Shown piece by piece: positions 15,117 to 22,334 of a DNA stretch of 64,000 nucleotides (its first letter is position 1; each line of letters opens with the position of its first letter). The DNA is from Bacteroidota bacterium (lineage in GTDB: Bacteria; Bacteroidota; Bacteroidia; Cytophagales; Cyclobacteriaceae): positions 186,001 through 250,000 of the forward strand of contig JAFDYV010000002.1 in the NCBI GenBank assembly GCA_018267275.1. The letters are read 5' to 3'. Both the position numbers and the translations under genes were made by a program. The notes beneath the pieces were generated by a model. That model was not told the DNA's origin. It ran no database searches and saw nothing but the letters and a program-made list of their open reading frames with translations.

Positions 15117-18113
15117 CTACCTAGCCTGCACCTCAAAAAAATCAGGGTTTTCGCGCACGTAGGTGTTAAAGCCCCGGGCGGTCATCAGCTTGCGCAGTTT
15201 TTCTAGCGCTTCTTCCGATTCTTCGTCAAAGCCAAGCACTGCGGCTTCCTTCACATACACTTTCAATAGCTTGATTGAATTCGGCTTTGCCAACAATCCA
15301 TTTACGATCACGCCATAAGGCTTCAGTCGATCAGTGGTGTCTTTCAAAAAATAGCGCGCTGTAGCAATTGCAATCTCCTCCGATTGAATGGTAGCATTGG
15401 AGAGAAACTCAAAATTTACTTTTGCCTGTTGTTGATCGCCATCGGCTTCTGCTAGCAACGCGCGGAAGTAGCTTGCGTACACAGGCCTTTCGGTGAAATC
15501 AACAGTAGCTAGTTGTTGCTTAAGGGCTTTCCAGTTTTCTTGTTGTGCCGATATGAGCAAACTAAAGAATTGAATGTCCTCAAACAGCTTTTTATTTGTG
15601 AGCTTTAAACCCTTGATTTGTTGCAGGGTGGCGATCGATTCATCCATGTTATCCAATGCAAAATGCCGCCTGCTGCGCGCCAATAGCAAACCTGCCTTTG
15701 TGTTTGCGTCTGAAATTTCATTGACTATTTTACCAAACGCAATAGTGTCGCTTAATGGGATTCGATAGCGTGCGAAAATACTTTTTGCTTCATCGTCAAG
15801 GCCGGTAATTTGGTTGAGATTGAGATCCAACGCCTCCAGTATTTTTTGTGACCTTTTTGCCACAAGGGTATCTTGATTAATACGCAGCTCCGCTAACAAA
15901 GGAATCGCTTTTCGGATACTGTCGGCTTCCAGCCAACTGATGGCCTGTAGCCATTGCGCATCTTGCACACCTTTTTCACTCGCTATTTTGAAATAACGTG
16001 CGGCCGTGGCGGGATTTTCTTGCTGCAGCAGCCAAATGCCTAATTGGTAAAAGTATTTTCCTGTGCCAGAGCGGTAAGCAATTTCGCGCATCAGCTCACC
16101 CGCTTTTTTTGACATGCCTTGGTGGTAGTAACTGGTTGCAATGGCGGCTTGCAAGTCGTCTTTAAATGTCTCGTTGGCACGTTTCCGCGAAAGCGTTTCT
16201 GCTTTTCGCAAGATAGCCGTGTCAATACTTCTGCTTTGGTTTACCAAATAGTTTACCATCAGCACAGCTTCCTTTACTGATAGCGCTGTGTCGGTTGGAA
16301 GTTGATAAGACAGTGCTAACGAAGTGCCCTGCACATTGGCAAGCGCTAAGGCGTTACTTCGCGCAGATGGTTTGTTTGACTTCAATAAAGCAAGCAGTGA
16401 ATCTGCAGGGAAACGCAATTGAAATTTCGCTGCAGCCGCCAAGAGATTTGTTTCTGCGGCTTCTTTGGTGATTTTATTTTGCCGCGACTGATTGAAATAA
16501 AAAAGGGCAGAGTCACGGTTTTGCAACTTTACATAAGCCAGCCCCAGGGCATTTTGTAAACGACTGCTGGCGGGTATTTTTTTCAGTCCTTCTTGCAGCA
16601 CCAATGTTTGAGCCAAAGGGTTGCCACCGGCCGCGTACAAGTCGGCCAAGTTGATAAAGCCAATTTCGCTCGGGCTGTTTTCGGCAATGGTCGCCAACGC
16701 CAATCGGGCTTTGGCAGGATCTAGCTGCTGCGTGTACAGCGTACCCAATGCCAAGTGGGCGTGGTGGTTTTGATTTCGGTAAACCAGCGATTTTTTGTAG
16801 TAGCCCTCGGCCGCTGTGAATTCGCCCCTTTGCCATGCCAAGTCACCTTGCGCATTGTAGTGTCCCGCATAAGTTTGGTCGATGTAAGAGCCCCAGGTAG
16901 ATGCAAATGACAAAAACGCAAACGTAGCGATGGCAGCACCAGCACGGAACGTGAAGAATGGCATGGTGTCGGGCTTGTAAAGTATTTTATGCACCGGTAG
17001 GTTAGCCAACAACATGGGTGAGAAATTGGCTGTTACGTACACTACAAAAATAAGCCCGTAACCTAAGTGGGCATACAAGATCAAGTCTTGCATGGTATCA
17101 ATCAAGGTGTTGTTAGCAGTTGCAAACAATAACACTAAAAACGAAAAACAAATCATCATTAAACTTAGGCATGCCAGAACAGCCAGAACGGGAGATGATA
17201 GAAAGTCTTCATACAAGGGCTGTCGCCTGTTGAAACCCCACACCGCCAGTACGGCCGACACTGTGAGTAAAAAAAATGAGTTGATGATCCAGAAACTGAT
17301 GCTCAAGTGACCTTCTTTGACGAGATAAGACACAAAGAGATTCACCAAGTAAATTCCGGAAATGGTGTAAAAATGCAATGCGCTTTTACTTGGATTCTTT
17401 GTTTGCGTAACAATATCAACAAACAGCGCAATGATTTCGTGCGACACAAAAAAAACAAACAGCAGCGCAAGCACCGTGCCCGTGATGATGCTGTTGGCCG
17501 ACAGTTGCAAGAGGGGGTATGCCACGTTGCTGCCCCACAAAAACACAAAGCAAAGTACTGCGCCTATTGCCTGAAACACAACCCATCGCACCCAGAAAGA
17601 CGTTTCGCTACGAAACGCCTGAAAGTAAAAGCCCGCAACAGCAAATACTGCCACGATTGAGAAAGTGGGCAGTCTGTTGTCAAGACTGAATAATTGCAGC
17701 GATTCCAGGTTGAGGCCAATCAGCCATAAAATCAGCAAACTCATTCCAACGAAAAACGAAAACCTTTTAAGGGTGGTGATAATGGCTGCAATGGTGAGTA
17801 CGCCTATGCTTAAGCATGCAAGAAAAAAATAATAAGCAAAATTTACCGGTTGTAGTGTGCTGCCCAAGTATGATTCGAACAGCACCAGACTGCTGATGGG
17901 CTCGTGCACTTCAAATGGCCCCACTAAAAAACTGTTGCCGTTGCTATCAATGGTTTGTATCTGTTGCAGTTCTTCCCAACTAAATGCGGAAGGAGATTCT
18001 ATCAAGTAAATCGACCAAAAAGCAAGTGCACTCAGAATAGTTATTGCGCTTAACAAAAAGAACAGGTATTGGTAGGTTTTTGCCCACTCTCGCCAAAATG
18101 CCAACGCTCGCAT
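15117..18113 (-). CDS. Polytopic membrane protein with C-terminal TPR repeats
   Basis: A 998-aa protein. The N-terminal 420 residues hold about 12 hydrophobic segments separated by short loops. The remainder is helical with tetratricopeptide repeats, clear at HLALGTLYTQQLDPAKARLALA and LQNALGLAYVKLQNRDSALFYFN. There are no catalytic motifs. Such membrane-TPR proteins usually organise envelope complexes, with the TPR part on one side of the membrane. It begins 18 bp after gatC and is probably expressed with it, although no functional link is known. The long TPR part is rich in Ala, Leu and Ser. Its function is unknown. Confidence 0.85.
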   Translation of the reverse strand: MRALAFWREWAKTYQYLFFLLSAITILSALAFWSIYLIESPSAFSWEELQQIQTIDSNGNSFLVGPFEVHEPISSLVLFESYLGSTLQPVNFAYYFFLACLSIGVLTIAAIITTLKRFSFFVGMSLLILWLIGLNLESLQLFSLDNRLPTFSIVAVFAVAGFYFQAFRSETSFWVRWVVFQAIGAVLCFVFLWGSNVAYPLLQLSANSIITGTVLALLFVFFVSHEIIALFVDIVTQTKNPSKSALHFYTISGIYLVNLFVSYLVKEGHLSISFWIINSFFLLTVSAVLAVWGFNRRQPLYEDFLSSPVLAVLACLSLMMICFSFLVLLFATANNTLIDTMQDLILYAHLGYGLIFVVYVTANFSPMLLANLPVHKILYKPDTMPFFTFRAGAAIATFAFLSFASTWGSYIDQTYAGHYNAQGDLAWQRGEFTAAEGYYKKSLVYRNQNHHAHLALGTLYTQQLDPAKARLALATIAENSPSEIGFINLADLYAAGGNPLAQTLVLQEGLKKIPASSRLQNALGLAYVKLQNRDSALFYFNQSRQNKITKEAAETNLLAAAAKFQLRFPADSLLALLKSNKPSARSNALALANVQGTSLALSYQLPTDTALSVKEAVLMVNYLVNQSRSIDTAILRKAETLSRKRANETFKDDLQAAIATSYYHQGMSKKAGELMREIAYRSGTGKYFYQLGIWLLQQENPATAARYFKIASEKGVQDAQWLQAISWLEADSIRKAIPLLAELRINQDTLVAKRSQKILEALDLNLNQITGLDDEAKSIFARYRIPLSDTIAFGKIVNEISDANTKAGLLLARSRRHFALDNMDESIATLQQIKGLKLTNKKLFEDIQFFSLLISAQQENWKALKQQLATVDFTERPVYASYFRALLAEADGDQQQAKVNFEFLSNATIQSEEIAIATARYFLKDTTDRLKPYGVIVNGLLAKPNSIKLLKVYVKEAAVLGFDEESEEALEKLRKLMTARGFNTYVRENPDFFEVQAR

Positions 18114-18131
18114 GAATGTGTTTAATTTATA

Positions 18132-18419
18132 TTATTCCAAAACTTTCGGAACCCTAAAATATTGTGCGTCTTTTTTTGGCGCGTTGGCCAAGGCTTTCTC
18201 GCGGTTCAGATGAGGTTTGTTTTCATCTTCGCGCAGGGCATTGATCTCGTGACTCATTGTAACGAGGGGTTCCACGCCTGTAGTGTCTACTTCCTTCAAT
18301 TTTTCAACAAACGCGAGCATTTGGTTCATGTCGTTCAGCATTTTGTCTGTATCTTCTTCCTTCATCTCTAATCGAGCTAGGTGCGCTATTTTTTGAAGTG
18401 TTTGTTTGTCGATGGACAT
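18132..18419 (-). CDS. gatC: Asp/Glu-tRNA amidotransferase subunit GatC
   Basis: Small subunit of the GatCAB complex that converts Glu-tRNA(Gln) and Asp-tRNA(Asn) to the amide forms. At 95 aa it is full length. The N-terminal helix IAHLARLEMKEEDTDKM and the C-terminal stretch GVEPLVTMSHEINALREDE (about 45-63) are the family hallmarks, and the end LANAPKKDAQYFRVPKVLE is typical. gatA and gatB are not adjacent, as is common in Bacteroidota. The start codon abuts five heptamer repeats, so translation initiation must use repeat sequence or no Shine-Dalgarno. Confidence 0.93.
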   Translation of the reverse strand: MSIDKQTLQKIAHLARLEMKEEDTDKMLNDMNQMLAFVEKLKEVDTTGVEPLVTMSHEINALREDENKPHLNREKALANAPKKDAQYFRVPKVLE

Positions 18420-18454
18420 AAGGTAGATGTTGGAAGTTGGATGTTCGAAGTTAG
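18420..18454 (-). repeat. Heptanucleotide tandem repeat abutting gatC start
   Basis: Minus strand: CTAACTT, CGAACAT, CCAACTT, CCAACAT, CTACCTT, then ATG. Five units of period 7, with AACTT and AACAT alternating, directly join the gatC start codon. The same unit recurs at 35509-35532. Confidence 0.78.
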
Positions 18455-18478
18455 AGGTGGGAAACTAGGTTTTAGAGG

Positions 18479-19219
18479 TTAAAGAGCTTGTGAATATTTT
18501 CTGTTCAGTTCTGCATCGATAATGTTGAAAACTTGGTTTTTCAGTTGTTGTACGTTATCAAGCGTCAAGCCTTTTGTTTCGATGGGCTCGTGAAAGATTA
18601 CCTCCACGCGGCCCCAGTGCAAACGCAACTGTTTTTGGTCGGGCAAAATTATCCAATTATTGGTAATGGTAACGGGCACTACGGCAACTTGTTTTTCGAT
18701 GGCTGCCCGGAAGGCGCCATCTTTAAAATGTACCATGCGTGGTGGATGTTGAGTGATGATGCCTCCCTCCGGGTAGATTACCAAGCTTTTGCCCTCATCC
18801 AAGGCCTTCATGCTCGCCAACAATGTGCTAGAGCGACTTTTTAAGCTTTGCCGATTGACGGTAATATGCAGTTTGCGGTACATAAATCCAAACAGCGGAA
18901 TTTTCTCCATGTCATTTTTGCCCACAAAAATGGTGTTGATGGGGTTGAGACCCATGGTGGGGATATCCAGGTATGAAAAGTGATTGGGACAGAATACATA
19001 TTGCTTGCTTTTGTTGAGCGGAGCCTTGCATACTACGCGATAGGGGAGAAAGGTGAAAATGAAAAGACCCTTTGCCCACCAGCGGTTGATGATACCAACT
19101 AAAAAAAAGCGTTTGGGAAAAATGATGGGGATGAGAAGCAGCGGAAACAAGATAATGAAGAGGAGTAGAAACACAACAAATCCGTAAATGGTATGGAGTG
19201 TGCGTAGGGCAACTTTCAC
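18479..19219 (-). CDS. plsC: 1-acyl-glycerol-3-phosphate acyltransferase (PlsC-like)
   Basis: Membrane-bound acyltransferase that adds the second acyl chain in phosphatidic acid synthesis. The catalytic NHxSYxD motif is present (N79-H80-F-S-Y-L-D85), followed by the substrate-binding IYPEGGI (E151). A hydrophobic N-terminal region (about 10-35, then 40-60) anchors it. At 246 aa it is the usual size. The start is GTG, 37 bp downstream of a well-formed promoter on the same strand. It is separated from gatC by a repeat-containing gap of about 60 bp. The substrate could also be an ornithine- or lyso-lipid, since these enzymes are hard to tell apart. Confidence 0.88.
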   Translation of the reverse strand: MKVALRTLHTIYGFVVFLLLFIILFPLLLIPIIFPKRFFLVGIINRWWAKGLFIFTFLPYRVVCKAPLNKSKQYVFCPNHFSYLDIPTMGLNPINTIFVGKNDMEKIPLFGFMYRKLHITVNRQSLKSRSSTLLASMKALDEGKSLVIYPEGGIITQHPPRMVHFKDGAFRAAIEKQVAVVPVTITNNWIILPDQKQLRLHWGRVEVIFHEPIETKGLTLDNVQQLKNQVFNIIDAELNRKYSQAL

Positions 19220-19256
19220 AACGTTTGCTGGATTTTTGGGATGTTTGTTATGGAAG

Positions 19257-19287
19257 CAAAGTTATTTCGTTATAGGCACTAAAACAA
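19257..19287 (-). promoter_or_regulatory. Promoter of the plsC-like gene
   Basis: On the minus strand TTG (19287-19285), a 20-nt spacer and TAACTTTG (19264-19257) fit the Bacteroidota consensus. The leader to the GTG start is about 30 nt. Confidence 0.7.
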
Positions 19288-19328
19288 GGGAAGGCAGCGG
19301 ACGAGAAGTTATGAACGGCCCGAGCTGC

Positions 19329-19362
19329 GCAAAGCCAGCCACTCGGGTCCGCTTTGCGCAAG
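19329..19362. repeat. Imperfect palindrome upstream of cassette-like gene
   Basis: GCGCAAAG and CTTTGCGC pair perfectly over 8 bp, with CCCGAG/CTCGGG at 19320-19346 offering a competing stem. It lies between the plsC promoter and the GTTGGCGGT boundary motif and could be the folded body of an attC-like site. Confidence 0.5.
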
Positions 19363-19391
19363 TTTGGCCGCAGAGTTGCGTATATTTGGGA

Positions 19392-19400
19392 GTTGGCGGT
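19392..19400 (+). repeat. GTTGGCGGT boundary motif, left copy
   Basis: It is the exact reverse complement of ACCGCCAAC at 20151-20159, on the other side of the lipoprotein gene. It is also identical to 63065-63073, which sits in the same place before another accessory gene. It starts 19 nt before the ATG. Confidence 0.65.
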
Positions 19401-19410
19401 CATTTTAGTA

Positions 19411-20145
19411 ATGAAGACAAAGTTTCAATATATCATCCTCGGACTGACACTATTGAGTTGCTCAGAGCCATACGACAAATTATCTGGAAAAAATCTTTAC
19501 ACTTACACTAGAAACTCGGACTTCTTTCCGAGCGGAATAAATCAAAATGAGACCTTTTACTCTGACAGGTTTGCAGACATACTTAGACAGCTAAGCGAGA
19601 AAAGCCTCGCAGACAAGTATCGTGGACATGAAATCATACGACTGACCGTAATACAGTCATTTAGAAATCATTTTACCATCATCATTGAAAGAACCGACAA
19701 TGGTGTGCAACTTACAGAGAAGGAAACATATCGAGACTCTAGACCTGTTGACAACGGAGATACTACTAAATTAACATACGACATTATTGAGTTTGACTCG
19801 TTGGCTGGAAAATACATGGAAGTGAGAAAACACTTACCTATGGGGACGAATCCAATTGAAATCGAAACTGCCAGAAAAGTTATTGACCCTATAATAAAAA
19901 AAAACTCGACAAAATTAAAATCAAACGACTGGAATACCCTCTGCAAAACTTTGGACAGGACTTCATTTTGGGAAATGTATACAGCTGACAGCGTACACGG
20001 TTTTGACGGAAATCACTTCATACTTGAAACACACACTCGAGACGGGTACTATGTTGTAGACAGGTGGAGTCCGAAAGAGGGTGATTTCAAAATAATCACC
20101 GACTACATTATTGGACTTTCAAGTTACAAGGACGACAGTAACTAA
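19411..20145 (+). CDS. Cassette-like lipoprotein of unknown function
   Basis: A 244-residue protein from the chosen ATG, which gives a good lipoprotein signal (ILGLTLLSC|SEP). An in-frame upstream ATG at 19354 would add an N-terminus lacking sense as a signal, and it lies upstream of a TATATTTG promoter-like box (19381-19388). The mature part is polar and I recognise no domain (SDFFPSGINQNETFYSDRF, TKLTYDIIEFDSLAGKYMEV, DGYYVVDRWSPKEGDF). Codon use is more A/T-rich than its neighbours. It stands alone between two genes facing the other way and is bracketed by 9-bp inverted GTTGGCGGT/ACCGCCAAC motifs. This suggests it was acquired as a gene cassette. The function is unknown. Confidence 0.72.
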   Translation: MKTKFQYIILGLTLLSCSEPYDKLSGKNLYTYTRNSDFFPSGINQNETFYSDRFADILRQLSEKSLADKYRGHEIIRLTVIQSFRNHFTIIIERTDNGVQLTEKETYRDSRPVDNGDTTKLTYDIIEFDSLAGKYMEVRKHLPMGTNPIEIETARKVIDPIIKKNSTKLKSNDWNTLCKTLDRTSFWEMYTADSVHGFDGNHFILETHTRDGYYVVDRWSPKEGDFKIITDYIIGLSSYKDDSN

Positions 20146-20150
20146 AACGA

Positions 20151-20284
20151 ACCGCCAACATGTGTTTGCGCCAGGCGGGGCGACAGTGCGTTTTGAAAGT
20201 GTTGTGCTTTTCAGTTATTTTATCACGTGGGAGAGAACGCAGGTTCTAACTCCCCACCCGAACGCAAAGCCCGAAAACGTTCGC
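20151..20284 (+). repeat. attC-like folded site after the lipoprotein gene
   Basis: ACCGCCAAC, 5 nt, TTTGCG (20165-20170), a roughly 90-nt middle, then CGCAAA (20263-20268) and GTTCGC (20279-20284). The paired outer and inner boxes and the total length of about 130 bp resemble an integron attC site. The R'' to L'' spacer of 5 nt fits; the L' to R' spacer (10 nt) is too long. No integrase is in the window. Confidence 0.42.
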
Positions 20285-20289
20285 TTTAC

Positions 20290-22014
20290 CTATATCCTCG
20301 CCTGATACGTATACAACTCGAAATACCTTCCTTTCTTTTCAATTAGTTCTTCGTGTTTGCCACGTTCTTCAATGCGGCCGTCTTCAATCACTAAAATTTG
20401 ATCCGCTTGGCGGATGGTGCTAAGACGGTGGGCAATCACAAACGTAGTGCGCCCCTGCATCAACGTCTTCAAGCTGTTTTGGATATAGCTTTCGCTCTCG
20501 GTATCTAAGTTAGATGTAGCTTCGTCTAAAATCAAAATGCGGGGGTTGGCCAGTATGGCGCGGGCAATGGCAATGCGCTGCCGTTGCCCACCCGATAACT
20601 TTACACCACGTTCGCCAATCACGGTATCTAAGCCTAACTCAAAACGATCGGTAAACTCGTTCACAAAGGCAGCCTTCACAGCCATTTGTAAATCCGCATG
20701 GGTGGCATTAGGCCTTGGGAACAAAATGTTCTCGCGGATGGTACCTTCAAATAAAAAATCATCTTGCAGCACCACGCCCAACTGGCTGCGGTAGCTGTCC
20801 AAAGAAATCTTACTTTGGTCAACTCCATCAATCGTTATGGTGCCCGTTTCCGGATTGAGGAAGCTGGCGGCAAGGCCAGCAATAGTTGTTTTGCCCGAGC
20901 CCGATGTGCCCACCAAAGCGGTGACAGAACCGGCTGGTGCCGTGAAGCTGATGTTCTTCAGCACGGGCTTACCTTCCTCATAGGAGAAAGAAACATTTTT
21001 GAACTCGATTTCACCTTTAACACTACCCAACTGGATGGTGCGCTCAGTGCCGTCATCTTCTACCGGGGTGTTCATCAATTCTTCGGTGCGGTCTAATCCC
21101 GCAAATGCCTCCGTGAGCTGGCTGCCGATGTTACTCATTTGTACGATCGGTGCAATCATGAATACCATGAACATGGTGAATTGCAAAAAGTCTCCCGCGG
21201 TGAGCTTGAAGTGGCCGCTTAGCGCCATAATGCCCACGCTGGCCAGGCCCACTAAAAACGTTCCTAAGTTGGTGACCAAACTGGTGGAAGTAAGACTTTT
21301 CTTTACGTTGAGGAACAACTTTTCAACCCCCGCCTCAAACACTTTTATTTCTTGTGGTTCTGCGTTGAAGCCTTTGATGACCCTCACTCCGTTCAATGTT
21401 TCGGTTAAACGGCCTGTTACTTCGGCCGTTATTTTTCCACGCTCGCGAAACACGGGGCGGATGTAGGCAAAAGCCTTTAGTGTCACTACGCCAAAAATGC
21501 CCATCGGCAATAAGATGAACAACGTCATCCATGGGTTGATGTTGATCAAAAAACCAACCGAAATAATGGCCGTTAAAATGCCACCGATCAATTGTACCAA
21601 CCCTGTGCCCACCAGGTTGCGGACACCTTCTACATCGTTCATCACGCGCGATACCAGCGCCCCCGATTTTTGGTTGTCGAAAAACCGAATCGGTAGTCGC
21701 AACAAATGCTTTTGCACCTTTGAACGGAGCTGAGAGATGAGGTGCTGTGCTTCAACACTTAAAATGCGAGTGAGCAAATAGGAGGTAGCGGCTTGTACCA
21801 ATATCGCTGCTGTCACCATCACTAAAAGCATAGGCAACTTTTCCATATCGCCCTTCACCAAAATGTCGTCCATAAATGGTTTGGTAGCCCACGGGGGCAC
21901 CAAGCCTGCGGCCCGGCTAATCACAATCAGAATGAGCCCAATAAATAGTAGCTTTTTGCGCGGCCATATAATTGTTTTGAAAACCTGGCCGATGGTCACT
22001 TTCGCTTTAGACAT
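20290..22014 (-). CDS. ABC exporter, fused permease-ATPase (MsbA-like)
   Basis: Half-transporter of the exporter class. Six membrane helices occupy about residues 15-310. The C-terminal ATPase carries Walker A (GTSGSGKTT), signature LSGGQRQR, Walker B (ILILDEATSNLD) and switch IAHRLST. At 574 aa it is complete and would work as a homodimer. The family exports lipids (MsbA), drugs or peptides, and sequence alone does not say which. There is no operon partner. Its 3' end touches the attC-like region described above. It is followed upstream by a 320-bp non-coding stretch that contains a large inverted-repeat element. Confidence 0.93.
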   Translation of the reverse strand: MSKAKVTIGQVFKTIIWPRKKLLFIGLILIVISRAAGLVPPWATKPFMDDILVKGDMEKLPMLLVMVTAAILVQAATSYLLTRILSVEAQHLISQLRSKVQKHLLRLPIRFFDNQKSGALVSRVMNDVEGVRNLVGTGLVQLIGGILTAIISVGFLININPWMTLFILLPMGIFGVVTLKAFAYIRPVFRERGKITAEVTGRLTETLNGVRVIKGFNAEPQEIKVFEAGVEKLFLNVKKSLTSTSLVTNLGTFLVGLASVGIMALSGHFKLTAGDFLQFTMFMVFMIAPIVQMSNIGSQLTEAFAGLDRTEELMNTPVEDDGTERTIQLGSVKGEIEFKNVSFSYEEGKPVLKNISFTAPAGSVTALVGTSGSGKTTIAGLAASFLNPETGTITIDGVDQSKISLDSYRSQLGVVLQDDFLFEGTIRENILFPRPNATHADLQMAVKAAFVNEFTDRFELGLDTVIGERGVKLSGGQRQRIAIARAILANPRILILDEATSNLDTESESYIQNSLKTLMQGRTTFVIAHRLSTIRQADQILVIEDGRIEERGKHEELIEKKGRYFELYTYQARI

Positions 22015-22143
22015 AAAAAAAAGAGGTAATCAGGATTTGGAACAGTTCAACTAAACCCCGTAGACGTAAAGTAAGTTCATTTTAGTGTAATGATGTTTGG
22101 ATTTTGGGTATTTGATTTGTTGATTGAGAAAATTTGTAATAAC

Positions 22144-22284
22144 CCGATTCTACCCTCACCCCAGGGAATTCGCAAATGAATCTACGTCTGCTGCCCCTCT
22201 CCCGAGGGAGAGGCGAAAATAGGTACTGCGTGGAGACGGGTATTTTTTGGGGTGAGGGAGATAAGATTGATTTTACGGAATCGG
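22144..22284. repeat. Nested inverted-repeat element (MITE- or cruciform-like)
   Basis: Three nested inverted repeats: CCGATTC (22144) with GAATCGG (22278), CCCTCACCCC (22153) with GGGGTGAGGG (22249), and an inner hairpin CCTCTCCC-GA-GGGAGAGG (22196-22213). The rest of the 22015-22334 gap is A/T-rich with no visible gene. Confidence 0.68.
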
Positions 22285-22334
22285 ATTTTGGGATTGAATT
22301 TCGGTATTGAAAAATAAAATTTAACAGTTTGTCG

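Noticed and set aside
17307-17660. A 117-codon plus-strand frame in the membrane part of the TPR protein
   Set aside because: Lys/His/Arg-rich antisense shadow of hydrophobic helices; no start context.
19354-19410. An earlier start for the cassette-like lipoprotein
   Set aside because: The added residues destroy the lipoprotein signal and lie over a promoter-like box and the boundary motif.
22015-22334. Riboswitch or structured RNA upstream of the penicillin acylase gene
   Set aside because: The nested inverted repeats end 50 nt before the gene, are near-symmetric and match no riboswitch core I know; a repeat element fits better.
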